Below are positions 46,919-54,306 of a stretch of 64,000 bases of DNA, in pieces. The position numbers and the translations under genes are program-made. Source of the DNA: Dechloromonas aromatica (nom. nud.) (GTDB taxonomy: Bacteria > Pseudomonadota > Gammaproteobacteria > Burkholderiales > Rhodocyclaceae); contig JAFIHA010000049.1 of NCBI GenBank assembly GCA_017848965.1, forward strand, positions 1-64,000, given 5' to 3'. Below the pieces are notes generated by a model. The model made no database searches and was not told where the DNA came from. It saw only the letters and a list, made by a program, of their open reading frames with translations. Each line of letters begins with the position of its first letter. Position 1 is the stretch's first letter.

Positions 46919-47588
46919 ACGCCTGGCCCAGCGCGGGTTTTCGCTGATCGAGCTGAGCATCGTCCTGATCGTCTTCGGCCTGCTCGCCAGCGGCATGGTC
47001 GGCTCGCTGAGCGGCCAGCGTCGGCTGGCTGACGAACGCAGGGCACAGCAGCAACTCGACGAGGCGCTCGAAGCCCTTTACGGCTTTGCCATCACCAACG
47101 GCCGCCTGCCCTGCCCGGCCGAAGCGCCGCTGGCCAGCAGTGAAGAAGCCGCTGGCCGCGAAGCCTGCCCGCTCGAACATGGCGTCCTGCCCTGGCGAAC
47201 GCTGGGAGTCGCCGAACTCGATCCCTGGGGACAACGCCTGAGCTATTACGCCGCCAGCGCCTTCAGCGCCAGCGTGCCGAGCGGCGCCCGAGCCGCCTTC
47301 ACCCTGGAAAGCAAAGGCGGCGCCAGCGTCCGCATCACACTCGACAGCGGCGCCGCGCTTGCCAACGAGCTGCCGGCCGTCGTCGTCAGCCACGGCGCCA
47401 ACGGCCGTCTCGGCCATCGCAGCAGCGGCGGCAAGCTGGCCGGCGGCTCGGCCGATGAAGCGGAAAACGCCGACCAAGACAGCGTCTTCGTCAGCCACCT
47501 GGCGGACGCCGACTACGACGACCTGGTGTGCTGGCTGCCGCCCGCCATCCTCGCCACGCGGATGCTCGCCGCCGGCCGTCTGCCCTGA
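46899..47588 (+). CDS. Minor pilin-like protein of the MSHA-like system
   Basis: 229-aa prepilin. The leader MTGSLTERLAQRG is followed by FSLIELSIVLIVFGLLASGM, so Glu5 is present and cleavage after Gly13 is expected. The body has NGRLPCPAEAP, ACPLEHGVLPWRTLGV and DPWGQRLSYYAAS, then VVVSHGANG. These match the pilin-like domain found in the neighbouring 637-aa protein, so the two share a module. It overlaps that gene by 20 bases. Probable minor pilin. Confidence 0.85.
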   Translation: MTGSLTERLAQRGFSLIELSIVLIVFGLLASGMVGSLSGQRRLADERRAQQQLDEALEALYGFAITNGRLPCPAEAPLASSEEAAGREACPLEHGVLPWRTLGVAELDPWGQRLSYYAASAFSASVPSGARAAFTLESKGGASVRITLDSGAALANELPAVVVSHGANGRLGHRSSGGKLAGGSADEAENADQDSVFVSHLADADYDDLVCWLPPAILATRMLAAGRLP

Positions 47589-47617
47589 TTTCTCAACCCA
47601 CCACCACGGAGTCAAGC

Positions 47618-48250
47618 ATGAAAACCTCGCAGAAAGGCTTCACCCTGATCGAAATCGCCATCGTCCTCGTCATCATCGGCCTCCTGCTCGGCGGCGTCAT
47701 GAAGGGGCAGGAGCTGATCACGCAGAGCAAGATCCGCAGTATCGAGAAGGAATTCGACGGTGTCACCGTCGCCGTCCTCAGCTATCGCGAGCGCTACAAG
47801 GCACTGCCCGGCGACGATGGGCAAACGGAAGGACGCTGGGTCAGTTCGGCAAAAGGGGATGGCGACGGCCGGATCGACGGCAACTTCAATTCCGATACAG
47901 CCACCGACGAAAGCCGCCTGCTCTGGCAACACCTGCGCGCCGCCGGCCTGGTCACCGGCCACACCGTGCCGACGCAGCAACCGGCCAACGCCGCCGGCGG
48001 CATCATCGGCGTGCAGACGGACATCAGCGATGGCGCAGCGAAAATCCTGGAAGGCACCTTGGTGTGCACCACCAACCTGCCGGCGGCGGTGGCCAACGCC
48101 ATCGACGCGGCACAGGACGAAGGTCTGCCGGAGCAGGGCAGCGTGCGCGGATTCAAGCAGAGCGCCAGCAATACCCCGGACTATGCCGAGCAGATCACGG
48201 CTTACGTCGACGACGGCAAAACGCTCTACACCCTGTGCAAGCAGATCTGA
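47618..48250 (+). CDS. Prepilin-type protein, probable main pilin of the MSHA-like system
   Basis: 210-aa prepilin with leader MKTSQKG and helix FTLIEIAIVLVIIGLLLGGVM. The body includes KGQELITQSKIRSIEKEFDGV, YRERYKALPGDD and a C-terminal loop with cysteines in LVCTTNLP and LYTLCKQI. It has its own GGAG ribosome binding site, 29 bases after the previous stop, and is the last gene of the operon; higher translation would suit a main pilin. Longer than typical PilA but normal for MshA-like or GspH/PulG-type proteins. Confidence 0.85.
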   Translation: MKTSQKGFTLIEIAIVLVIIGLLLGGVMKGQELITQSKIRSIEKEFDGVTVAVLSYRERYKALPGDDGQTEGRWVSSAKGDGDGRIDGNFNSDTATDESRLLWQHLRAAGLVTGHTVPTQQPANAAGGIIGVQTDISDGAAKILEGTLVCTTNLPAAVANAIDAAQDEGLPEQGSVRGFKQSASNTPDYAEQITAYVDDGKTLYTLCKQI

Positions 48251-48256
48251 GCCCCG

Positions 48257-50074
48257 TCAATTGAGCTGGTTCGCCGCCAGTTCGGCAGCACCGCGCCGCT
48301 CGACGAAGACATTCCCGCCACCGGGCGTGCCCGGTTCGCGGGCACGCTTCTTGGCCTGTTTCTTCGCCACCGAGGCGGCCGCGGCAACCTCGCGATGCGA
48401 TTCGAAGCTGCCGGACTTGATCCTGACCGCACCGACCGACAGCGTCGGCAGCGCGTGGAAGACCATTTCGCCGCGCCGATTCTCCGCCAGGTAACCCTGT
48501 CGCCCCGGATCATCCGGGCCAATCAGGGCATCGATGCGCTCGGTGAAAGCGCTGACCAGTTGCCAGCAACGCATCTCCCAGTCCGGGCTCTGGAAGACCA
48601 CGAAGAAGTCGTCGCCGCCGATATGGCCGACGAAATCCTGACGCGTTTCGACCACTTCACCGATCAAGCGGCCGAGCATCTGGATCACGTCGTCGCCCCG
48701 GCGGTAGCCGAAGTTGTCGTTGAAAGGCTTGAAATTGTCGATGTCGATGTAGGCTGCGACGAAGTCGATGCCGGCGAGCAGCATGCGATCGATGTGCTCG
48801 TTGATCGGCACATTGCCCGGCAACTGGGTCAGCGGATTGGCGTAGCGCGCGGCGCTGATCTGCATCTCGGTGATCTTCGCCATCAGATCCTGGCTGTTGC
48901 CGACGCCGAGGTAACGCCCCTCGCCGGTGACGATGAAGCCGTCGTACAGGTAATGCTTGGGTGCCAGCGCCAGCATCATTGCCAGTTCCTGGATGCTCGC
49001 CGCCTGGTCGACGATCAACGGCGCGTGGTCCATGAACATCTCGCAACTCTTGCTGCCGTAGAGTTCGCGCCGGAACGGCCGGGCGAAACGGTCGATCAGG
49101 CTGTGCCGGTTGATCATGCCGACCGGATGTACGCCATTGACCACCGGCAGCACATAGAGCGCCGGATCGGCCTCGAAACGGGCAATCGCCTGATCATTGG
49201 TGGCCCCGCAGGGCAGCGGTTCGATCACCCGCAGCAGGGTGCGCGCGCTCTGCGGACGGCTGGCGCCGGCCAATGCAGGAGCCAGGGAAATCTGCTGCCG
49301 ATCGAGCGCCTGCACCACCATCGGTGGCAGGTAACGCGGCGGTTCAAGCACCGGCCGCGCAATGAAATACCCCTGGCCGCAGGCAATCCCCATGTCACGG
49401 ACGCACTCGAAGTCTTCGCGTCGTTCGATACCCTCAGCGACCAGCGAGGCATTGCAGATTTCCGCCAGGTCCTGCATCGCCCGCACGAAGTGGTACTTGA
49501 TCCGATCATCGGCGATGCCATGCACGAAGTGCTTGTCGATCTTGACAAATTCCGGACGCAAATCCGACCACATGCGCAGGTTGGCGAAGCCCTCGCCAAG
49601 GTCGTCGATGGCGATCTGGAAACCGCGCCCACGATAGTGCTGCAGCGCCTCGTAGATACCGGGCAGGTTGGTCACCCGCTGGTTTTCCGTCAGTTCGAGC
49701 ACCAGCCGATTGGCCGGCAGGCCCAGTTCGCGCAGCAACGACTGGGTCTGCCCGTTCATCAGTTGCGGATCGAGCAAGCAGCTTGGCGTGACGTTGAGGA
49801 ACAGCCGACCGATCAGCCCGAGCCCGGCAAAACGGCGCAGGCTGGCTTCCCGGCAGGCGCGTTCCAGCTCCAGCGCCAGGCCGGCCGCCTTGGCCGCGGC
49901 GAACAGGCGATCCGGCAGATGCAAGCCGCTGTCGCGCGGACCGCGAATCAATGCTTCGTAGCCGTGGATCGCCCGCGCCCGCAAATCGACAATCGGCTGA
50001 AAGACGGGCAGCAACAGGCCTTCGTCCAGGACTCGCCTCAATTCAGATACTTCTTCGTCGGTCACGGGCAGCAT
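48257..50074 (-). CDS. EAL-CBS-GGDEF c-di-GMP signalling protein
   Basis: 605-aa cytoplasmic protein. The EAL domain is N-terminal (about 5-250) with YEALIRG, LNVTP, LELTEN, AIDDLGEG and AEGIE, so phosphodiesterase residues are largely intact. Two CBS repeats come next (about 265-400, NDQAIARFEADPALYVLPVV and a second). The GGDEF domain is last (about 420-560) with IDNFKPFNDNFGY and GGDDF in place of GGDEF, so cyclase activity is uncertain. There are no membrane helices. It converges on the pilus operon, its stop 6 bases from the pilin stop, and may set c-di-GMP levels for the pilus ATPase (inference). Confidence 0.92.
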   Translation of the reverse strand: MLPVTDEEVSELRRVLDEGLLLPVFQPIVDLRARAIHGYEALIRGPRDSGLHLPDRLFAAAKAAGLALELERACREASLRRFAGLGLIGRLFLNVTPSCLLDPQLMNGQTQSLLRELGLPANRLVLELTENQRVTNLPGIYEALQHYRGRGFQIAIDDLGEGFANLRMWSDLRPEFVKIDKHFVHGIADDRIKYHFVRAMQDLAEICNASLVAEGIERREDFECVRDMGIACGQGYFIARPVLEPPRYLPPMVVQALDRQQISLAPALAGASRPQSARTLLRVIEPLPCGATNDQAIARFEADPALYVLPVVNGVHPVGMINRHSLIDRFARPFRRELYGSKSCEMFMDHAPLIVDQAASIQELAMMLALAPKHYLYDGFIVTGEGRYLGVGNSQDLMAKITEMQISAARYANPLTQLPGNVPINEHIDRMLLAGIDFVAAYIDIDNFKPFNDNFGYRRGDDVIQMLGRLIGEVVETRQDFVGHIGGDDFFVVFQSPDWEMRCWQLVSAFTERIDALIGPDDPGRQGYLAENRRGEMVFHALPTLSVGAVRIKSGSFESHREVAAAASVAKKQAKKRAREPGTPGGGNVFVERRGAAELAANQLN

Positions 50075-50218
50075 AAACGGGCTAGCGGGATAGTCGGGGC
50101 AGCCAGTCTAGGGGGCGCTTGTTGCAGTTCGGTGAAACAATGCAACGGCGTTTCGCGTCATCCGCCTGTAATCTAGGCGGGTCATCCTCGCCGCAACGCT
50201 CACCGAGGAATGCGCCCC

Positions 50219-50356
50219 ATGAACCGCCCCGCCGACATCGCCAGCTTCCCCCCGTTGTTCGACGATCTGGAAGCCTTCTGCACGGAGCAACTGAGCCGGG
50301 TCCGCTGGCTGGCCGGCATTGCCGCAGCCCTGGCGATCGCTTTCGTCCTGATTTAG
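50219..50356 (+). CDS. Small putative membrane protein, 45 aa
   Basis: ORF too short for most gene finders: MNRPADIASFPPLFDDLEAF, then CTEQLSRVRW, then a C-terminal hydrophobic helix (LAGIAAALAIAFVLI) and TAG. ATG 50219 has GAGGAA 8 bases upstream; an in-frame ATG lies 9 bases further upstream at 50210. It resembles tail-anchored single-helix small proteins. No homologue recognised. It lies alone on the plus strand between two minus-strand genes, just before the yggX terminator. Confidence 0.45.
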   Translation: MNRPADIASFPPLFDDLEAFCTEQLSRVRWLAGIAAALAIAFVLI

Positions 50357-50360
50357 GAAC

Positions 50361-50384
50361 AAAAAACCCCGCCGCAGCGGGGTT
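50361..50384 (-). terminator. Intrinsic terminator of yggX
   Basis: AACCCCGC and GCGGGGTT pair around CGCA, followed on the minus strand by six T residues, 17 bases after the yggX stop. The plus strand has no T run, so it acts only for yggX. Confidence 0.85.
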
Positions 50385-50401
50385 GCTCATTGCGTACCGG
50401 C

Positions 50402-50674
50402 TCAGGCCGGCGGCGGCACATAGCCCTGGATCTGGTCGGCACCGTCGCCGAAGAAATGCTTCTCGACCTGCTCCGACAGATACTTGCGATGCCGCGCATC
50501 GACCAGGTTGAGACGGTTCTCGTTGATGATCATCGTCTGCAGCCGAATCCACTGCTGCCAGGCTTCCTTCGAGACGTTCTCGAAAATCCGCTTGCCCAGC
50601 TCGCCCGGGTAGGGCGGCATATCGAGACCTTCGGCTTCGCGACCGAGTTTGATGCAATTGACCATCCTTGCCAT
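50402..50674 (-). CDS. yggX: Probable Fe(2+)-trafficking protein YggX
   Basis: 90-aa conserved cytoplasmic protein: [20 protein letters not shown] with the single conserved cysteine at 7, [21 protein letters not shown], and a helical C-terminus with [21 protein letters not shown]. YggX protects Fe-S clusters under oxidative stress and takes part in iron trafficking. Next to argA as a separate gene, 30 bases away. Confidence 0.96.
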   Translation of the reverse strand: MARMVNCIKLGREAEGLDMPPYPGELGKRIFENVSKEAWQQWIRLQTMIINENRLNLVDARHRKYLSEQVEKHFFGDGADQIQGYVPPPA

Positions 50675-50704
50675 GCCATTCTCCTTGGGGATTGATGCAG
50701 CGGA

Positions 50705-52024
50705 TTATAAGGTCTTGAACAGAACCTTCGAACGCCGCTGGTAGTTGTACATTTCCTTTTTCGCCGCCGGCAGGTCGTCGACCGTGCCGAGCTTGAAGCC
50801 GCGTTCGACGAACCAGTGTTCGGTACGCGTGGTCAGCACGAACAGGCGCTTGATGCCGGCCTTCTTCGCCCGGCGCACGATGCGCTCCATCAGTTGCTCG
50901 CCGTAACCCCATTCGCGGTGATCGGGATTGACCGCCAGACAGGCCAGTTCGGCCTCGTCGTCAGAGTGCGGGTAGAGCGCCGCGCAGCCGACGATGATGC
51001 CGTCGTGCAGCATGATCGAGAAGCGCTCGATCTCGCGTTCGAGCAGTTCGCGCGGCCGGTGCACGAGGATGCCTTCCTGCTCCATCGGCTCGATCAGCGC
51101 GATCAGCGCGGCGATGTCGTCGGGCTTCGCTTCGCGGATGTTTTCCAGCGATTCGCGGGTGACCACGGTACCGACGCCGTCGTGGGTGAACAATTCGCGC
51201 AGCAGCGCACCGTCCTGCTCGTAACCGATCAGGTGCACCCGGCCGACACCGGCGCGGCTGGCCCGCACCGCGCAGGGCAGGTAGCGGACCATGTCGTTGG
51301 TCAGCCAGTCGGCATCACGCAGCAACTGCGAGGCTTCGTCGGCAGTCATTGCGTCGAGCAGTTCGCCGGACTGGTCGGTGACGCCGCGGCTGTCGGTGAG
51401 ATAGACCAGCTTGTCGGCCTTGATCGCATGGGCGACCGCCTCGGCGACTTCCTCCATCTGCAGGTTGAAGATCTCGCCGGTCGGCGACGGACCTTCGCAG
51501 TTGAGCAGCAGGATGTTGCCGAGGCCGAGCTGGGCGTTGATACCCTCGGCGTCGACCTTGCGCACCTTGCCGGCGTAATGCATGTCGATGCCGTCGAGGA
51601 CGCCGATCGGCTGACCGGTGATGAAATTGCCGCCGATCACGCGAATCCGGCTGTTGGCCATCGGCGTATTAGGCAGCCCCTGCGAAAGCAGCGCCTCGAT
51701 TTCCAGATAGACGCTGCCGACGGCGTCGAGCACGCAGTCGAGCGCCGCTGCGTCGGTGACCCGGTAGCCGCGGTGGTACTTCGATTCGATGTTCTTCTCG
51801 CGCAGTTCTTCCTCGATCTGCGGCCGCGCCCCATGCACCAGCACCAGGCGGATGCCGAGACTGGCCAGCAGGTTGACGTCGTAGGCCAGGGTACGGATGA
51901 ACTCGCTGGCAATCGCCTTGCCGCCGAAGGCAAGGACGAAGGTCTTGCCGCGGAAGGCGTTGATGTAGGGCGTGACGGCCCGGAACCAGGAGACGAAATT
52001 CTCGTCGTAGGCGGTGTCGCTCAT
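50705..52024 (-). CDS. argA: N-acetylglutamate synthase, ArgA type
   Basis: 439-aa enzyme starting arginine synthesis (glutamate plus acetyl-CoA). An amino-acid-kinase domain (about 20-280: FVLAFGGKAI, LVLVHGARPQIE, INAQLGLGNILLLN) binds arginine for feedback. The C-terminal GNAT domain (about 290-439: LACLAVNPDHREWGYGEQL, RLFVLTTRTEHWFVERGF) transfers acetyl. ATG 52024 overlaps the PPK2-type stop (ATGA). Confidence 0.96.
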   Translation of the reverse strand: MSDTAYDENFVSWFRAVTPYINAFRGKTFVLAFGGKAIASEFIRTLAYDVNLLASLGIRLVLVHGARPQIEEELREKNIESKYHRGYRVTDAAALDCVLDAVGSVYLEIEALLSQGLPNTPMANSRIRVIGGNFITGQPIGVLDGIDMHYAGKVRKVDAEGINAQLGLGNILLLNCEGPSPTGEIFNLQMEEVAEAVAHAIKADKLVYLTDSRGVTDQSGELLDAMTADEASQLLRDADWLTNDMVRYLPCAVRASRAGVGRVHLIGYEQDGALLRELFTHDGVGTVVTRESLENIREAKPDDIAALIALIEPMEQEGILVHRPRELLEREIERFSIMLHDGIIVGCAALYPHSDDEAELACLAVNPDHREWGYGEQLMERIVRRAKKAGIKRLFVLTTRTEHWFVERGFKLGTVDDLPAAKKEMYNYQRRSKVLFKTL

Positions 52025-53523
52025 CTTGTTTCGGATTTTCCTTCGCCCTTGAGGGCGGTTTCGATACGCTCGCAGACGGTCTTCAGGACCTTGACGCGGG
52101 CAAAATTCTTGTCGTTGGCTTCGACCAGCGTCCACGGCGCCAGCCCAGTCGAGGTGCGATCGACCATGTCGCAGACCGCCGCCACGTAGGCATCCCATTT
52201 TTCGCGGTTGCGCCAGTCCTCGTCGGTGATCTTGAAGCGCTTGAACTCGGTGTCCTGGCGCTCCTTGAACCGGCGCAACTGCTCCTCGGCGGAAATCTGC
52301 AGCCAGAACTTGACGACGATCGTTCCCGAGGCCACCAGCTGGTGCTCGAAATCGTTGATCTCGGCGTAGGCGCGCAGCCAGTCGGCCTCGCTGCAGAAGC
52401 CCTCGACCCGCTCGACCAGCACGCGGCCGTACCATGAGCGGTCGAAGATGACCGCCCGACCGATGCGCGGCAGATGCCGCCAGAAACGCCAGAGGTAGGG
52501 CTGGGCGCGCTCTTCCTCGGTCGGCGCGGCAATCGGCACGATCTGGTACTGACGAGCGTCCATCGCCGCGCCGACGCGGCGGATGCTGCCACCCTTGCCG
52601 GCCGCGTCCGAGCCTTCGAAAACCAGCACCAGCGAATGCTTGCCGACGAAGCGCGGTTCGCGCACCAGCTCGGACAGGCGCGACTGGTATTTGGCGAGCT
52701 GGCTCTCGTAATCCTTCTTGCCCAGCTTCTGCGTCAGATCAAGCGTGGACAGCACGTTCTTCTGGTCGATCGGATGGACGATCGGCGGCGCCACCGGCAC
52801 CTGCTGCAGCGGCTGCTGCAGGCGGCGGCGCATGGCGTCGAGGACGATGCGGCCGACGGTCAGCGAACGGTAGGCGTCGTCGGTGCCCTCGACGATGATC
52901 CACGGCGCCTTGGCGGTATTGGTCACGCGCAGCACGTGGCCGGCGACTTCCTGCAACTTGTCGTAGGTCTTCAGGCGGTCGTAGCTTTCCGGCGTCACCC
53001 GCCAGGCGGTGCGCGGGTCCTTTTCCAGTGCCTTCAGGCGCTTCTTCTGGGCGTCCTTGGACAGGTGAAACCAGAACTTGAGGACCAGCGCGCCTTCGTT
53101 GACCAGCATCGCCTCGAAACGGTTGATATCGTCGAGTCGCTCGTCGAGTTCGGCGCGCCGCATGTCGCCGGTGATGCGGTCGGTGATCGGCTGCGAATAC
53201 CAGGAGCCGGCGAAGATGCCGACCTTGCCCTTGGCCGGCAGCGCGCGCCAGTAGCGCCACATGTAGGGGCGCGCCGCCTCTTCGTCGCTCGGCGCCGAAA
53301 ATGCCAGCGTCGAGATGTGGCGCGGGTCCATCCACGAGTAGAGCAGGTTGATGGTTTCACCCTTGCCGCTGCCGTCCACCCCGGAAATCAGGATGACGAC
53401 CGGGAACTCCTTCTTCTGCAGCACGTCGTACTGGACGTCGAGCAACTCCGCGCGCAGCTTCGGCACTTCCTGCTTGAAAACTTCCTTGTCGATCTTGTGA
53501 CCGAGTTCCGCCGATTCGAACAT
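52021..53523 (-). CDS. pap: Two-domain PPK2 family kinase, polyphosphate:AMP phosphotransferase
   Basis: 500-aa protein made of two tandem PPK2 domains (about 1-230 and 265-500), the class II arrangement known from Acinetobacter PAP and Pseudomonas PA3455. Walker A in the C-domain is GSDAAGKGG, with lid DRSWYGRVLVERVEG; the N-domain has GVDGSGKGE with AGSWYSQPITDRITG, a less conserved lid in which DRSW is AGSW. The enzyme would phosphorylate AMP to ADP with polyphosphate. It overlaps argA and lies three bases after rsmE. The C-domain should be the catalytic one. Confidence 0.92.
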   Translation of the reverse strand: MFESAELGHKIDKEVFKQEVPKLRAELLDVQYDVLQKKEFPVVILISGVDGSGKGETINLLYSWMDPRHISTLAFSAPSDEEAARPYMWRYWRALPAKGKVGIFAGSWYSQPITDRITGDMRRAELDERLDDINRFEAMLVNEGALVLKFWFHLSKDAQKKRLKALEKDPRTAWRVTPESYDRLKTYDKLQEVAGHVLRVTNTAKAPWIIVEGTDDAYRSLTVGRIVLDAMRRRLQQPLQQVPVAPPIVHPIDQKNVLSTLDLTQKLGKKDYESQLAKYQSRLSELVREPRFVGKHSLVLVFEGSDAAGKGGSIRRVGAAMDARQYQIVPIAAPTEEERAQPYLWRFWRHLPRIGRAVIFDRSWYGRVLVERVEGFCSEADWLRAYAEINDFEHQLVASGTIVVKFWLQISAEEQLRRFKERQDTEFKRFKITDEDWRNREKWDAYVAAVCDMVDRTSTGLAPWTLVEANDKNFARVKVLKTVCERIETALKGEGKSETR

Positions 53524-53526
53524 CGC

Positions 53527-54264
53527 CTACCCCTCCCTGAAATCCCCCCAAAGGGCCTGCAGCGCAGCGAGCGCCGCCAACCCTGCCGTTTCCGTGCGCA
53601 ACACCCGTGGCCCCAGGCGTACCGCCTGGAAACCCGCCTGGCGGGCGGCGATCACTTCCTGCGGATCGAGCCCCCCTTCGGCACCGATCAGCAACTGCAC
53701 GTGTTTCGCCGGCGCCAATCCGGCCAGCGTCGTTTCGGCATCGGGCGCCAGCATCAGGCGCAAGGCCCCGTCGGCCGGCCGCGCCAGCCATTGATCGAGG
53801 CGCTCCAGCGGCGCGACGATCGGCACCTGGTTGCGCCCGCACTGCTCGCAAGCCGAAGCAGCCACGCCCTGCCAGTGAGCGACGCGCCTGGCGGCGCGCT
53901 CGCCGGCCAGTTTCAGCACGCTGCGCCGGCTGTCCACCGGGACGATGGCGCTGACGCCCAACTCGACCGCCTTCTGGATCGTGAAATCCATCTTGTCGCC
54001 GGCCTGCAGCGCCTGCACCAAGGTCACCTGCAACGGCGATTCGCGCTCGACCTCGGTCCATGACGCCAGCTCGGCCACCACCCGGTCGCGCTCGATGCGC
54101 TGGATATGGGCCAGATATTCGCCGCCGCGGCCATCGAACAGTACCATCGGCGCCCCCGGCGGCAAGCGCAGGACGCGCACGGCGTGGCGGGCCACCGGCT
54201 CGGGTAGATCGACGTGGGCGCCCGGCGACAGGGCCTCCCGGCAGTAAAAACGGGGCAGATTCAT
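53527..54264 (-). CDS. rsmE: 16S rRNA m3U1498 methyltransferase
   Basis: 245-aa SPOUT-class methyltransferase with an N-terminal PUA-like domain (MNLPRFYCREALSPGAHVDL, HAVRVLRLPPG) and a trefoil-knot domain holding the SAM site: QLLIGAEGGLDPQEV and VRLGPRVLRTETAGLAALA. ATG 54264 is chosen; the frame extends far upstream without family similarity. The gene is followed by the PPK2-type gene, 3 bases on. The 5' end is divergent from the PAS-GGDEF-EAL gene. Confidence 0.96.
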   Translation of the reverse strand: MNLPRFYCREALSPGAHVDLPEPVARHAVRVLRLPPGAPMVLFDGRGGEYLAHIQRIERDRVVAELASWTEVERESPLQVTLVQALQAGDKMDFTIQKAVELGVSAIVPVDSRRSVLKLAGERAARRVAHWQGVAASACEQCGRNQVPIVAPLERLDQWLARPADGALRLMLAPDAETTLAGLAPAKHVQLLIGAEGGLDPQEVIAARQAGFQAVRLGPRVLRTETAGLAALAALQALWGDFREG

Positions 54265-54306
54265 CGCCGCTATTATGCGGTGAAACCGCGCGACGAAGGG
54301 AGCGTC

